From: Clostridiales bacterium
GTDB lineage: Bacteria; Bacillota; Clostridia; Christensenellales; CAG-138
Direction of reading: 5' to 3'
Assembly (NCBI GenBank): GCA_009783775.1
Contig: WRCT01000004.1
Location: 1 to 28,641 of the forward strand
Length of the DNA stretch: 28,641 nucleotides
Shown piece by piece: positions 14,904 to 21,988 of the stretch (positions are counted from its first letter, which is position 1; each line of letters starts with the position of its first letter). Position numbers and translations under genes: made by a program. Under the pieces are notes generated by a model. It did not search any database, was not told the origin of the DNA, and saw nothing but the letters and a program-made list of their open reading frames with translations.

Positions 14904-16382
14904 ATGTATTGCAGCAACTGTGGAGAAAAACTTCCTGGCCGGGTGGCCTTCTGTCATGTCTGCGGCACGGGACAGGCGCAGCCCCCCTCTCTGAGGGGGG
15001 AAGTCGGCGTAGCCGACAGGGGGGAGACGCCCCCCGTCGTGCCAACCTCGCCAACGGAACCAACTCCGCCCGTGCCGGTAGAACCCGCGCCGGCAGCGGA
15101 ACCACCGGCAGAACCGGTCGCGCCGCCGACCGTGCCAACCCCAACGCCGACCGTGCCGACGCCCCCGCCGGTCGAACCAACCCCAACGCCGATCGTGCCG
15201 ACGCCGACGCCGATTATACAGCCAACGCCCCAGCAACCGCCGGTATACCAAGCGGCCCCTGCCTGGCAGCCCGCGCCGCAACAGGCGCCGACGTGGCAGG
15301 CGCCGCCGCCCGCGCCCAAGAAAAAGATCAACAAGCTGGTGATCATTCTGCCGTCGGTCTTTGTCTTTTTGGTGATCTGCGCCGTGGCCGCTCTGCTGCT
15401 CATTTCGGCGGACCGGAGCAAACGCTTTGAAAATGCCAAGGTCCAGATGGAAGTGGGCAACTATCAGGCCGCGCTTTCAGGATTCCAAGCCCTCGGCAAC
15501 TATGAGGACGCGCCCTATCTGGCGGCCGAATGCCAAAAGGGGATCGACTATGACGCGGCCAAGGCCCTGTTCGACGGCAAAAATTATGCCGAGGCCAAGA
15601 TCGCCTTTGAGCGGCTGGCGGGCTATAAGGACGCGTCGTTCCTGGCGGCCGAGTGCCAGAACGCCATGGATTACGATGCCGCGCTGGCGCTCAAAAACGC
15701 GCAGGATTACGCGGGCGCGCACGCCGCCTTTGTGAAACTGGGCAGCTATAAGGACGCGTCCGACCAGGCGATGGCGTGCAAGCAGGTGTTAGACTACGCG
15801 CAGGCGCAGGAGCTGATGGACAAGGGCGACTACAAGGGCGCGGCCGCGCTGCTCGAGCCCCTGTCCAAAGCGAACTATGAGAATTCACGGCAGCTGTTCG
15901 AGGAGTGTTCCAACATCACGGGCTACGAGGCCGCCGAGGAGGCGCTGGCAAGCGGAGAAAACTATACCGCGTTCAAATTCTTCAGAAATTTGGGTGAGTA
16001 TAGGGACGCGGCCCAACGCGCGGACAAATGCGTGATCGTGCAAAAGACAGGCGAGATTTACCGCAACTCCGCTTACAAAAAGAGTATTAGTGTGCAATTC
16101 AGACAACCCAAGGATGGCTTTGCTACATACTGGAGAATCTATTCGGGAGACACATTGGTCGCGGCGGCCTACGCGAATCCGGGCGATAGGGTTTCCATCA
16201 GCCTTCCGGTCGGTGTCTACAGCCTGCAAGTTGCCTGCGGTACTCGGTGGTTTGGCGAAACGGATATGTTCGGCGACGAAGGCGACTATTATCGCCTGAC
16301 AATCAGCAACGACACCATGAGCGACGCAAACGGCGATTTGAAGATAAAATCGGGGTATCGCTACTGGATCGAGCGGCCGTAG
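14904..16382 (+). CDS. Zinc-ribbon, membrane-anchored protein with TPR-like repeats
   Basis: This 492-residue protein has a zinc ribbon with C3, C6, C17, C20 (the same spacing as the protein at 1479-3914), a Pro/Thr-rich linker (about 25-140), one membrane helix (about 144-168), and five TPR-like repeats of about 36 residues (about 172-375), each ending in a pattern like LGSYKDASxxAxxC. The last 115 residues are beta-rich with no name I recognise. GAGGAGG precedes the ATG. Residues about 27-47 (PPSLRGEVGVADRGETPPVV) are encoded by a triple-hairpin dispersed repeat. After the TAG at 16380 the same frame stays open for 16 codons (DGGGNLDSKDENWQNF) to a TAA, which looks like a lost C-terminal tail. 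A scaffold or stress-sensing role is possible; there is no direct evidence. Confidence 0.85.
   Translation: MYCSNCGEKLPGRVAFCHVCGTGQAQPPSLRGEVGVADRGETPPVVPTSPTEPTPPVPVEPAPAAEPPAEPVAPPTVPTPTPTVPTPPPVEPTPTPIVPTPTPIIQPTPQQPPVYQAAPAWQPAPQQAPTWQAPPPAPKKKINKLVIILPSVFVFLVICAVAALLLISADRSKRFENAKVQMEVGNYQAALSGFQALGNYEDAPYLAAECQKGIDYDAAKALFDGKNYAEAKIAFERLAGYKDASFLAAECQNAMDYDAALALKNAQDYAGAHAAFVKLGSYKDASDQAMACKQVLDYAQAQELMDKGDYKGAAALLEPLSKANYENSRQLFEECSNITGYEAAEEALASGENYTAFKFFRNLGEYRDAAQRADKCVIVQKTGEIYRNSAYKKSISVQFRQPKDGFATYWRIYSGDTLVAAAYANPGDRVSISLPVGVYSLQVACGTRWFGETDMFGDEGDYYRLTISNDTMSDANGDLKIKSGYRYWIERP
14982..15035. repeat. Family D triple hairpin inside coding sequence
   Basis: Three consecutive perfect palindromes: CCCCCCTC-tct-GAGGGGGG (14982-15000), GTCGGC-gta-GCCGAC (15003-15017) and GGGGGG-agacg-CCCCCC (15019-15035). 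This resembles a dispersed GC-rich repeat common between genes in many bacteria; here it is translated just after the zinc ribbon. Confidence 0.8.
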
Positions 16383-16475
16383 GACGGCGGCGGCAATCTG
16401 GACTCCAAGGACGAAAACTGGCAGAACTTCTAATCAATGTACAGTGTACAGTGTACAGCGTACAATGAAGGAAAC

Positions 16476-16500
16476 GGGGCGCCGCGGCGCCCCGTCTTTT
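16476..16500 (+). terminator. Terminator of the second zinc-ribbon gene
   Basis: The perfect palindrome GGGGCGCCG-CGGCGCCCC (16476-16493) is followed by GTCTTTTA. Confidence 0.75.
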
Positions 16501-16501
16501 A

Positions 16502-16563
16502 TTTCATAAAATCATTCAAAGAAAAAACCTGCTTTTATAAAATCATTCAAAGAAAAAACCTGC
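16502..16563. repeat. 31-bp tandem direct repeat
   Basis: Two copies (16502-16532 and 16533-16563) share AAATCATTCAAAGAAAAAAC followed by CTGC and differ only in their first few bases. Confidence 0.85.
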
Positions 16564-16573
16564 GGGTTTTTCT
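16552..16573 (-). terminator. Terminator of the ABC transporter operon
   Basis: On the minus strand, AAAAACC-cgca-GGTTTTTTC lies about 30-50 bases after the glnQ-like stop at 16603. Confidence 0.65.
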
Positions 16574-16602
16574 TCCTCAACTGTACATTGTACACTGTAC
16601 AT

Positions 16603-17337
16603 TCAATTCCTCACCCGACTCAAAAACGCCCTGGTCCGTTCGTTCCTTGGGTTGTTGAAAATCTCCTCCGGCGTGCCCATTTCGGCGATCACGCCCTCGT
16701 CCATAAAGGCCACGCGGTGCGCCGCCTCCTTGCAAAACTGCATCTCATGCGTCACGATCAGCATGGTCATGCCCGAATGCGCCAGCTCGTCGATGACGAC
16801 CAGCACCTCGCCCACCATTTCGGGATCCAACGCCGAGGTCGGCTCGTCAAAGAGCAGGGCCTCGGGCTCCATGGACAGCGCTCTGGCGATGGCGACCCGC
16901 TGCTGCTGCCCGCCCGAAAGCTGGCGCGGCCGCGCATTGATAAACTGCGCCATACCCACGCGCTCCAAATGCGACATCGCGATCGCGCGCGCCTCCGCCT
17001 TGGGCTTGCCCAGCACCTTCGTCTGGCCGACCATGCAGTTCTCCAGCGCGGTCATGTTCGAAAACAGATTAAACTGCTGAAAGACCATGCCCAGCTTGGT
17101 CCGGTAATGGTTCGCGTCATATTTGGGCTCCAACACATTCTGCCCGTGGAAGAGAATCTGCCCGCTCGTGGGCCACTCCATCAGGTTGATACAGCGCAAA
17201 AGCGTCGACTTGCCCGAGCCCGACGCGCCGATGATGCTCACGACCTCGCCCCTGTTGACCGTAAAGTCTACGTTTTTTAACACTTCGTTCTGACCGAAAC
17301 ACTTGCGCAGATTGCGCACTTCTACGACAATACTCAT
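16603..17337 (-). CDS. Polar amino acid ABC transporter, ATP-binding subunit (GlnQ type)
   Basis: This 244-residue ATPase drives uptake by the importer encoded with the next two genes. Motifs: Walker A GASGSGKST (37-45), Q-loop Q87, signature LSGGQ (140-144), Walker B LLFDEP (161-166), D-loop SALD and the switch H197. Length is typical for the GlnQ/HisP class. Its ATG overlaps the permease stop by 4 bases (ATGA), so it is translated in the same operon. It is last in the order binding protein, permease, ATPase. Confidence 0.96.
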   Translation of the reverse strand: MSIVVEVRNLRKCFGQNEVLKNVDFTVNRGEVVSIIGASGSGKSTLLRCINLMEWPTSGQILFHGQNVLEPKYDANHYRTKLGMVFQQFNLFSNMTALENCMVGQTKVLGKPKAEARAIAMSHLERVGMAQFINARPRQLSGGQQQRVAIARALSMEPEALLFDEPTSALDPEMVGEVLVVIDELAHSGMTMLIVTHEMQFCKEAAHRVAFMDEGVIAEMGTPEEIFNNPRNERTRAFLSRVRN

Positions 17338-18125
17338 ACGGCCGTCTCCTTCCCGCGTCGCCCGCGCAGCAACCGCCCCTGCGGCATGGTGGAGGAGGTG
17401 AAGATCGTGTAGCCGCTTGGCCCGTCCATCTTCTTTTCGACCAGGCGCAGCAGGCGCGTGACGGTGAAGGTCAGCACAAAATAAATCGCGGCCGTGATCA
17501 AAAAGACCTCATAGGTCTTAAACAGCGCGCCGCGCACGGACTTGGTTTGGAAATACAGCTCGACGACCGAGATGACGTTTAAGACGGACGTGTCCTTGAT
17601 GTTGATGACGAACTCGTTGCCCGTCGCGGGCAGGATATTGCGGATCGCCTGCGGCAGGATCACGTGCAGCATGGTCTTGGTATGGTTCATGCCGATCGAG
17701 CGCGCGGCCTCGGTCTGGCCCTTGTCGATGGACTGGATCCCGCCGCGCACGACCTCGGCCATGTACGCGCCCGTGTTGATCGACACGATGATAATGCCCG
17801 CGGTCAGCGGCGACAGGTTCACGCCGATCGCCTCGGAAAGCCCGAAGTAAATGACCATGGCCTGCACCATCATGGGCGTGCCGCGAAAGACCTCGATATA
17901 GATGTTGAGCAGGATATTGGACAGCTTAAGCAGGATCTTTTTGAGCGAGAACTTGCCCCCGCGCGGCGCCGGAATGGTGCGCACCACCCCGACCCCGAGC
18001 CCGATAATAAACCCGATGACCGTGCCCGTAAGCGCGATGAGCATGGTAATGCCCGCGCCACGCAAAAACCACGAGCCGTAGTTCTCCAATATGTACCATA
18101 CAGCGGGAAAGAAGGTAGTTGGCAT
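17334..18125 (-). CDS. Polar amino acid ABC transporter, permease subunit
   Basis: This 263-residue integral membrane protein of the HisM/GlnP family has about five hydrophobic segments, the IEVFRGTPMMVQ stretch and the coupling motif EAARSIGMNHTKTMLHVILP (EAA loop) that contacts the ATPase. The last 20 or so residues (MPQGRLLRGRRGKETAV) are basic and unusually long for the family. The ribosome binding site CTGGAGAACCT upstream of the ATG is formed by the last degenerate unit of a TCTGGAA 7-mer run. It likely works with the ATPase (16603) and binding lipoprotein (18221). Confidence 0.95.
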   Translation of the reverse strand: MPTTFFPAVWYILENYGSWFLRGAGITMLIALTGTVIGFIIGLGVGVVRTIPAPRGGKFSLKKILLKLSNILLNIYIEVFRGTPMMVQAMVIYFGLSEAIGVNLSPLTAGIIIVSINTGAYMAEVVRGGIQSIDKGQTEAARSIGMNHTKTMLHVILPQAIRNILPATGNEFVINIKDTSVLNVISVVELYFQTKSVRGALFKTYEVFLITAAIYFVLTFTVTRLLRLVEKKMDGPSGYTIFTSSTMPQGRLLRGRRGKETAV

Positions 18126-18131
18126 AGGTTC

Positions 18132-18214
18132 TCCAGATTCCAGATTCCAGATTCCAGATTCCAGAATCGCTCACGCGGGTTTTTTCTGGAGTCTGGAAAC
18201 TGGTATCTGGTGTC
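18132..18214. repeat. Heptamer-armed repeat inside the ABC transporter operon
   Basis: The left arm (18132-18163) is AGATTCC 7-mers; the right arm (18185-18214) is TCTGGAG/TCTGGAA and degenerate units, its complement. The core (18164-18184) is GAATCGCTCACGCGGG plus T6. The arm nearest the permease supplies its ribosome binding site. Confidence 0.85.
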
Positions 18215-18241
18215 TAAAAATCAGCCGGCAGGCTGATTTTT
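18215..18241 (-). terminator. Terminator/attenuator overlapping the end of the binding-protein gene
   Basis: AAAAATCAGCC-ggca-GGCTGATTTTT spans the last codons and the stop of the lipoprotein gene (KNQPAG then TGA at 18223-18221). It lies between the binding protein and the permease, so it would lower expression of the two downstream genes. Confidence 0.75.
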
Positions 18242-19042
18242 AATCGCATTCTCCATCATCTGCTGGCGCGCGGCCTCGGAAATGCCGGCCAGGATCTCAT
18301 TGATCCGCGCGAGCAGGTCGCTGCCCTTCTTGAGACCCACCGCGATAGCGACCTCGTCCAGCGTGTAGGTGAAACCGAGGGCCTCGTCAAAGGCGATATA
18401 GGTCAGGTTCGGGTTGGCCAAAGCAGCGGAGATCGCGCCCGGGCGCTCGGAGATATAACCGTCGATCCGGCCTGAGTTTAAGGCCATGATCATGGTCGGG
18501 AAATCCGTCATCGCGGTCTGCTTATCCACGCCTTCGATCTGGTCGATGACCGTGTAGTGGAAGGTGCTCTGCTGTGCGGTGATCTTCGCGCCCGCGAACT
18601 CGTCCAAACAGTCGGCGCTCGCGAACGGGCCGTCCTTGCTCACGACGATGACCAGGTCGGAGATATAGTAGTTGTCCGAAAAGTCAATGGACTCCTTGCG
18701 CTCGGCGGTGGGCGACATACCCGCGATGATCACGTCGATCTTACCCGAGGTGAGTGAGGGCAGCAGCCCGTCCCAGTCGGTCTTGACGATCACAAGGTCC
18801 ATGTCCAGCCCTTCGGCCAGCGCCTTGGCGATCTCCACGTCATAACCGCCCGCGTAGTTGCCGCTCTCGATCGGCACCGCGCCGTTGCTGTCGTCGTTCT
18901 GCGTCCAGTTGAAGGGCGCGTAATCGCACTCTAAACCCACGCGCAATTGGGCCCGCGCCCCGTCGTTGTTATTCGTCTTCGCGCAGCCTGCGAGTGCTCC
19001 AAAGCAAAGCACCACTGCTAAAAATCCGGCAAAATACTTCAT
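18221..19042 (-). CDS. Polar amino acid ABC transporter, substrate-binding lipoprotein
   Basis: From the ATG at 19042 the protein has 273 residues: a lipoprotein signal with lipobox LAGC (C20), then a type 3 solute-binding fold. Typical motifs are LRVGLECDYAPFNW, GGYDVEIAKALAEGL, WDGLLPSLTSGKIDVIIAGM and TAERKESIDFSDNYY. The ligand should be a polar amino acid; which one cannot be read from the sequence. A longer in-frame start at 19147 was rejected because the extra residues are not signal-like, whereas AAGGAAGGAT lies just before 19042. The gene has its own promoter at 19102-19074. Confidence 0.95.
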   Translation of the reverse strand: MKYFAGFLAVVLCFGALAGCAKTNNNDGARAQLRVGLECDYAPFNWTQNDDSNGAVPIESGNYAGGYDVEIAKALAEGLDMDLVIVKTDWDGLLPSLTSGKIDVIIAGMSPTAERKESIDFSDNYYISDLVIVVSKDGPFASADCLDEFAGAKITAQQSTFHYTVIDQIEGVDKQTAMTDFPTMIMALNSGRIDGYISERPGAISAALANPNLTYIAFDEALGFTYTLDEVAIAVGLKKGSDLLARINEILAGISEAARQQMMENAIKNQPAG

Positions 19043-19073
19043 GATAAATATCCTTCCTTTTCGATAATTATTC

Positions 19074-19102
19074 ATTATAGTATACATTCGGCGATTTGGC
19101 AA
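19074..19102 (-). promoter_or_regulatory. Promoter of the amino acid transporter operon
   Basis: Minus-strand TTGCCA (19102-19097) and TATAAT (19079-19074) are exactly 17 bases apart, 32 bases before the lipoprotein ATG. Confidence 0.8.
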
Positions 19103-19470
19103 GACACATATCGCGTGAAATGTGGCCAATGCGTGAGGGGTGGTCAATGCGCGTTCTTACGTCATTGGCTGTCGAACCCACCGGCGGAGCCGGTGAGAAT
19201 GGAATAAGCGGTGGCGTTGCAGGACGAAATAAAAGCCACGCGTTGTGTATATTGATGTTGTCGCAGTCAAAAATAAAACTGCGCGTGAGGAAACAAAAAT
19301 AGGCTTGGGAACTGGATTGCTTCGGCATCACTCCTGGCAATCAAGACAGCACCGGCCTGCCCACAGTTCGCAATCGGCGCAGCGTGCGCACTGCTTGTGG
19401 CTCACTGGGCTTCCGCCTTGCTTTTTCCCACACAGTGGGCGCTTCGGCTCCGCCCCCGCAATGGGAACCG

Positions 19471-19565
19471 CTGATTAAATCGTTCGCTGAGTAGATTGGC
19501 TATCAGAATGGCCCCAACTTAGGAGCTTTTGACAGGCCAGCTATTCCACCTCACGATTTAATCAG
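19471..19565. repeat. 95-bp element with 13-bp perfect terminal inverted repeats (family G), copy 1
   Basis: It begins CTGATTAAATCGT and ends ACGATTTAATCAG. It has no coding capacity, so it has the form of a miniature inverted-repeat transposable element. A second copy begins at 28564 and is cut by the window edge; over the shared 78 bases the copies differ at only a handful of positions. No clear target-site duplication is visible. Confidence 0.85.
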
Positions 19566-19594
19566 TGGGCCCAATGACGGGAAATGAGGCTTGC

Positions 19595-19656
19595 GTCATT
19601 GCGAGGAGAACATAGGTTAGTGTGCGAGAGGGCAACACGACGAAGCAATCCAGTCT
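19595..19656. repeat. Family B-related repeat
   Basis: It begins GTCATTGCGAGGAG and ends CGACGAAGCAATCCAGTCT, the two ends of a widespread intergenic palindromic repeat, with a diverged middle. Confidence 0.6.
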
Positions 19657-19806
19657 CCCAAGAGACATCGCAAAGGGCCAAACAGAAAAGCTATGAGGGG
19701 ATAAGCAAAGGGGAAATGATGGCAGCGACACCCGCCTTTCAGGCGAGCCGGTACCAGTGCCCTTATAGGGCAAGATGATTTTGTCATCCTTTGTCGCAAA
19801 CCCCAT

Positions 19807-19835
19807 TTGACAAGTTTCTTATGCTAATGTGCATT
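19807..19835 (+). promoter_or_regulatory. Weak promoter candidate, first phosphoesterase gene
   Basis: TTGACA (19807-19812) is consensus, but the hexamer 17 bases on (TGCATT, 19830-19835) is poor. It is listed because the next two paralogues have the same TTGACA-17 arrangement just before the ATG. Confidence 0.35.
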
Positions 19836-19840
19836 CACCG

Positions 19841-20863
19841 ATGAAAGCCTTTCGTGTTATTTTTATTATGCTGCTGGCGCTGCTTTGCAGCCTGTATATC
19901 TACGGCAGCACGGTCAAGACGGCGGGGGAGCCATCTTGGGCGCCGCAGCCCACGCCCGCGCCCGTCTCCGCGTGCCGAACGGAGATCGTGCTTGTCCCAA
20001 CGCTTACGCCGGCGTCTACGGTTACACCCTGCCCTGTGCCCACGCCCACGGTGCGGCCCACGCCTTTCTCCTTCGTCTGGTTTTCGGACACGCAGGTCTA
20101 CCCCTACAAATACCCCAAGGTGTTTGCGGCGATGACGGACTGGGTCGTGCAGCACCAAGCCGAGCACAATATCCTGGCGGTGCTGCACACGGGCGATATC
20201 ATAGACGACCGCACCCTGGCGCGGCATTGGCAGAACGCGAGCAGCGCCATTGTCCGCCTTGCGCCGGAGGTGCCCTTCTACTGCGTGGCAGGCAACCACG
20301 ATGTGGGCGCGACCCAGCCGGACTATGAGAGCTATCTATCCTATGATTTCTGCGCCGCAAAAGACCCGCGCTGCCTGTATCGCGGCGGGGTCTGCTGGGC
20401 CGAGCCGCTCTCGGCGGGCGGCACGGATTTTTTGCTGCTGGGAATCGGCTGGCAGGAGGGGACGGATTATTTGGGCTGGGTGGAGCAGATCATGGCGGAT
20501 TTCCCCGACCGTGTCGTTATTCTGCTCGTGCACAGCTTTTTGTCAACGGAGGGCAAACTGACCGAAAACGGGCGGCTGGTCGAGCGCGAGATCGTGGCCA
20601 AATATGAGGGCGTGCGGCTGGTGCTCTGCGGACACAATCGCGGCTCGGCGCGGTGGAGCGGGCAGTACGGCAAACGTACGGTGCACGCGCTGATGTATAA
20701 TTTCCAGGACGATCAGGAGAAGGGCTTGGGTTATCTGCGCATTTTAATGTTCAATCCCTTAACGCGCAATATCGCGCTGACCACCTATTCGCCTTGGCTG
20801 GATCAGTTCAACTATCAAAAGGACACCAGCCTCGACACCTTTACCCTGCGCAAAGCGTTTTAG
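19841..20863 (+). CDS. Membrane-anchored calcineurin-like metallophosphoesterase, paralogue 1
   Basis: From the ATG at 19841 the protein has 340 residues: a hydrophobic signal or anchor (about 5-22, no good lipobox), a Thr/Pro-rich spacer (about 35-76), then a metallophosphoesterase domain. Metal motifs: D83-T-Q85 (first motif is DxQ rather than DxH), HTGDI with D119, GNHD 151-154, H231 (LVHSFLS) and CGHN with H265. The DTQ form occurs in all three tandem copies, so it is a family trait, not a lesion. An upstream in-frame GTG (19829) is possible. No Shine-Dalgarno is present. Substrate unknown; it should act outside the membrane. Confidence 0.85.
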   Translation: MKAFRVIFIMLLALLCSLYIYGSTVKTAGEPSWAPQPTPAPVSACRTEIVLVPTLTPASTVTPCPVPTPTVRPTPFSFVWFSDTQVYPYKYPKVFAAMTDWVVQHQAEHNILAVLHTGDIIDDRTLARHWQNASSAIVRLAPEVPFYCVAGNHDVGATQPDYESYLSYDFCAAKDPRCLYRGGVCWAEPLSAGGTDFLLLGIGWQEGTDYLGWVEQIMADFPDRVVILLVHSFLSTEGKLTENGRLVEREIVAKYEGVRLVLCGHNRGSARWSGQYGKRTVHALMYNFQDDQEKGLGYLRILMFNPLTRNIALTTYSPWLDQFNYQKDTSLDTFTLRKAF

Positions 20864-20909
20864 GGAGTGGCCCAATGGCAAGAGCGACGCGGTCGGGCCA
20901 CTCCCGCGT
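20863..20909 (+). terminator. Terminator after phosphoesterase 1
   Basis: GGGAGTGGCCC (20863-20873) pairs with GGGCCACTCCC (20895-20905), 11 bp with a 21-base loop, followed by GCGTTTT. It overlaps the last base of the stop codon. Confidence 0.65.
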
Positions 20910-20919
20910 TTTAACGCAT

Positions 20920-20948
20920 TTGACATATTGTCGGATAAATAGTACCCT
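20920..20948 (+). promoter_or_regulatory. Promoter candidate, phosphoesterase 2 (leaderless geometry)
   Basis: TTGACA (20920-20925), 17 bases, TACCCT (20943-20948), then 7 bases to the ATG at 20956. The transcript would start at or next to the ATG. Confidence 0.5.
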
Positions 20949-20955
20949 ATTACCC

Positions 20956-21939
20956 ATGAAACGCAGGGGAATCCATATACTCATTTGTTGCGCGGCCGTG
21001 CTGATTCTGGCCGCCTGTGTCACGCGGCCCGTTCCCGAACCGCCGCCGACAACCGAAGCCCCGCGGGCGACGGCAACCCCCACTCCGACCGTACTGCCCA
21101 CTTCCCCCGCGTCCACCGCAACCCCCATCCCAACCCCGTTTTCCCTTGTTGTATTTCCCGACACGCAGGTCTATACCTACAAGAGCAACAATGTGTTCGA
21201 GGTCATGACGCAGTGGGCGGCTGATACGAAAGAACAGTACAACACCCTCGCCGTGCTGCACGTCGGCGACATTGTGGAGGAGCGCACCGATCCCCTGCAT
21301 TGGGAAAAGGCTGCGCACGCCATTTCGCTGCTAAAGGGCCATCTGCCCTTCTATCCCGTGGCGGGCAACCACGATGTGGGCTGGCCGCGCACAGTGCATT
21401 ACGAGCGTTATCTCGCCCAGGATTTTTGTGACGCGCGGGACCCCGAACTGCTCTATAAGGGCGGGGCCTGCTGGGCGCAGCCGCTGCACGCGGGCGGCAC
21501 GGATTTTCTGCTGCTGGGCATCGGCTGGCAGGTCGACGCCGACTATATCCCCTGGGCGCGGGAGATCCTCGCGGCCTGGCCCGACCGCGTCGTTATCCTG
21601 GTGACGCACAGCTTTTTGACCAAGGGCGGCCGGCTGACGGAGGAGGGGCAGCTCATGGAACGCGAGCTTTTGCGTGATTTTCCCTCTGTGCGGCTGGTGC
21701 TCTGCGGCCACGCGAAAGGCGCGAAACGCTGGGCCCAAACCCATGAGGACGGCTCCCAAACGCACGCGCTGCTGTTCAACGTGCAGAAAGAAAATGCGCG
21801 CGGCCTCTACAGGGGCTACTTGCGCCTGCTGACCTTTGATCCGATCACCCGCACACTCACCGTCGTCACCTACTCGCCCTTTTCGGACAGCTATCTGCGC
21901 AGCGATAAAAACGAGTTTGTCATCGAGAATGCGTTCTAG
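20956..21939 (+). CDS. Lipoprotein metallophosphoesterase, paralogue 2
   Basis: The 327-residue protein from the ATG at 20956 starts with MKRRGIHILICCAAVLI and the lipobox LAAC (C21). A Thr/Pro-rich spacer follows (about 25-68), then a phosphoesterase domain with SLVVFPDTQVY, HVGDIVEE, AGNHDVG, VTHSFL and CGHAKG. A longer in-frame start at 20794 lies inside the previous gene and was rejected because the lipoprotein signal starts at 20956. No Shine-Dalgarno precedes the ATG. It is a clear tandem duplicate of its neighbours, sharing GGTDFLLLGIGWQ and the C-terminal TYSPF block. Anchored outside the membrane; substrate unknown. Confidence 0.87.
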   Translation: MKRRGIHILICCAAVLILAACVTRPVPEPPPTTEAPRATATPTPTVLPTSPASTATPIPTPFSLVVFPDTQVYTYKSNNVFEVMTQWAADTKEQYNTLAVLHVGDIVEERTDPLHWEKAAHAISLLKGHLPFYPVAGNHDVGWPRTVHYERYLAQDFCDARDPELLYKGGACWAQPLHAGGTDFLLLGIGWQVDADYIPWAREILAAWPDRVVILVTHSFLTKGGRLTEEGQLMERELLRDFPSVRLVLCGHAKGAKRWAQTHEDGSQTHALLFNVQKENARGLYRGYLRLLTFDPITRTLTVVTYSPFSDSYLRSDKNEFVIENAF

Positions 21940-21950
21940 CGGCGTCCCAT

Positions 21951-21979
21951 TTGACAAGACCCCTCGAAAACAGTAATCT
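21951..21979 (+). promoter_or_regulatory. Promoter candidate, phosphoesterase 3 (leaderless geometry)
   Basis: TTGACA (21951-21956), 17 bases, TAATCT (21974-21979), then 9 bases to the ATG at 21989; no ribosome binding site. Confidence 0.55.
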
Positions 21980-21988
21980 ATATAAAGA

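Larger units (their letters stand above)
16437..16604. repeat. Heptamer-armed intergenic element between convergent genes
   Basis: The left arm (16437-16466) is TGTACAG 7-mers; the right arm (16577-16604) is TGTACAT/TGTACAC 7-mers. TGTACA is itself palindromic, so these arms pair in either orientation. The core holds a terminator, a 31-bp tandem duplication and a second terminator. Confidence 0.85.
19103..19806. other. Long gene-poor stretch with short hairpins and two repeat elements
   Basis: No open frame here looks like a gene. Visible structures are CGCAGT-caaaaataaa-ACTGCG (19262-19283), a CCCAC/GTGGG hairpin near 19428-19440, the 95-bp element (19471-19565), and a family B-related repeat (19595-19656). 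The rest shows nothing I can name and may be remnant sequence. Confidence 0.6.

Noticed and set aside
16588..17280. 230-codon plus-strand frame opposite the transporter ATPase
   Set aside because: It lies fully over a clear ABC ATPase and has no ribosome binding site or recognised motif.
19584..19778. 64-codon plus-strand frame in the long gap
   Set aside because: It starts inside repeat-derived sequence, overlaps an equally open opposite frame, and has no ribosome binding site.
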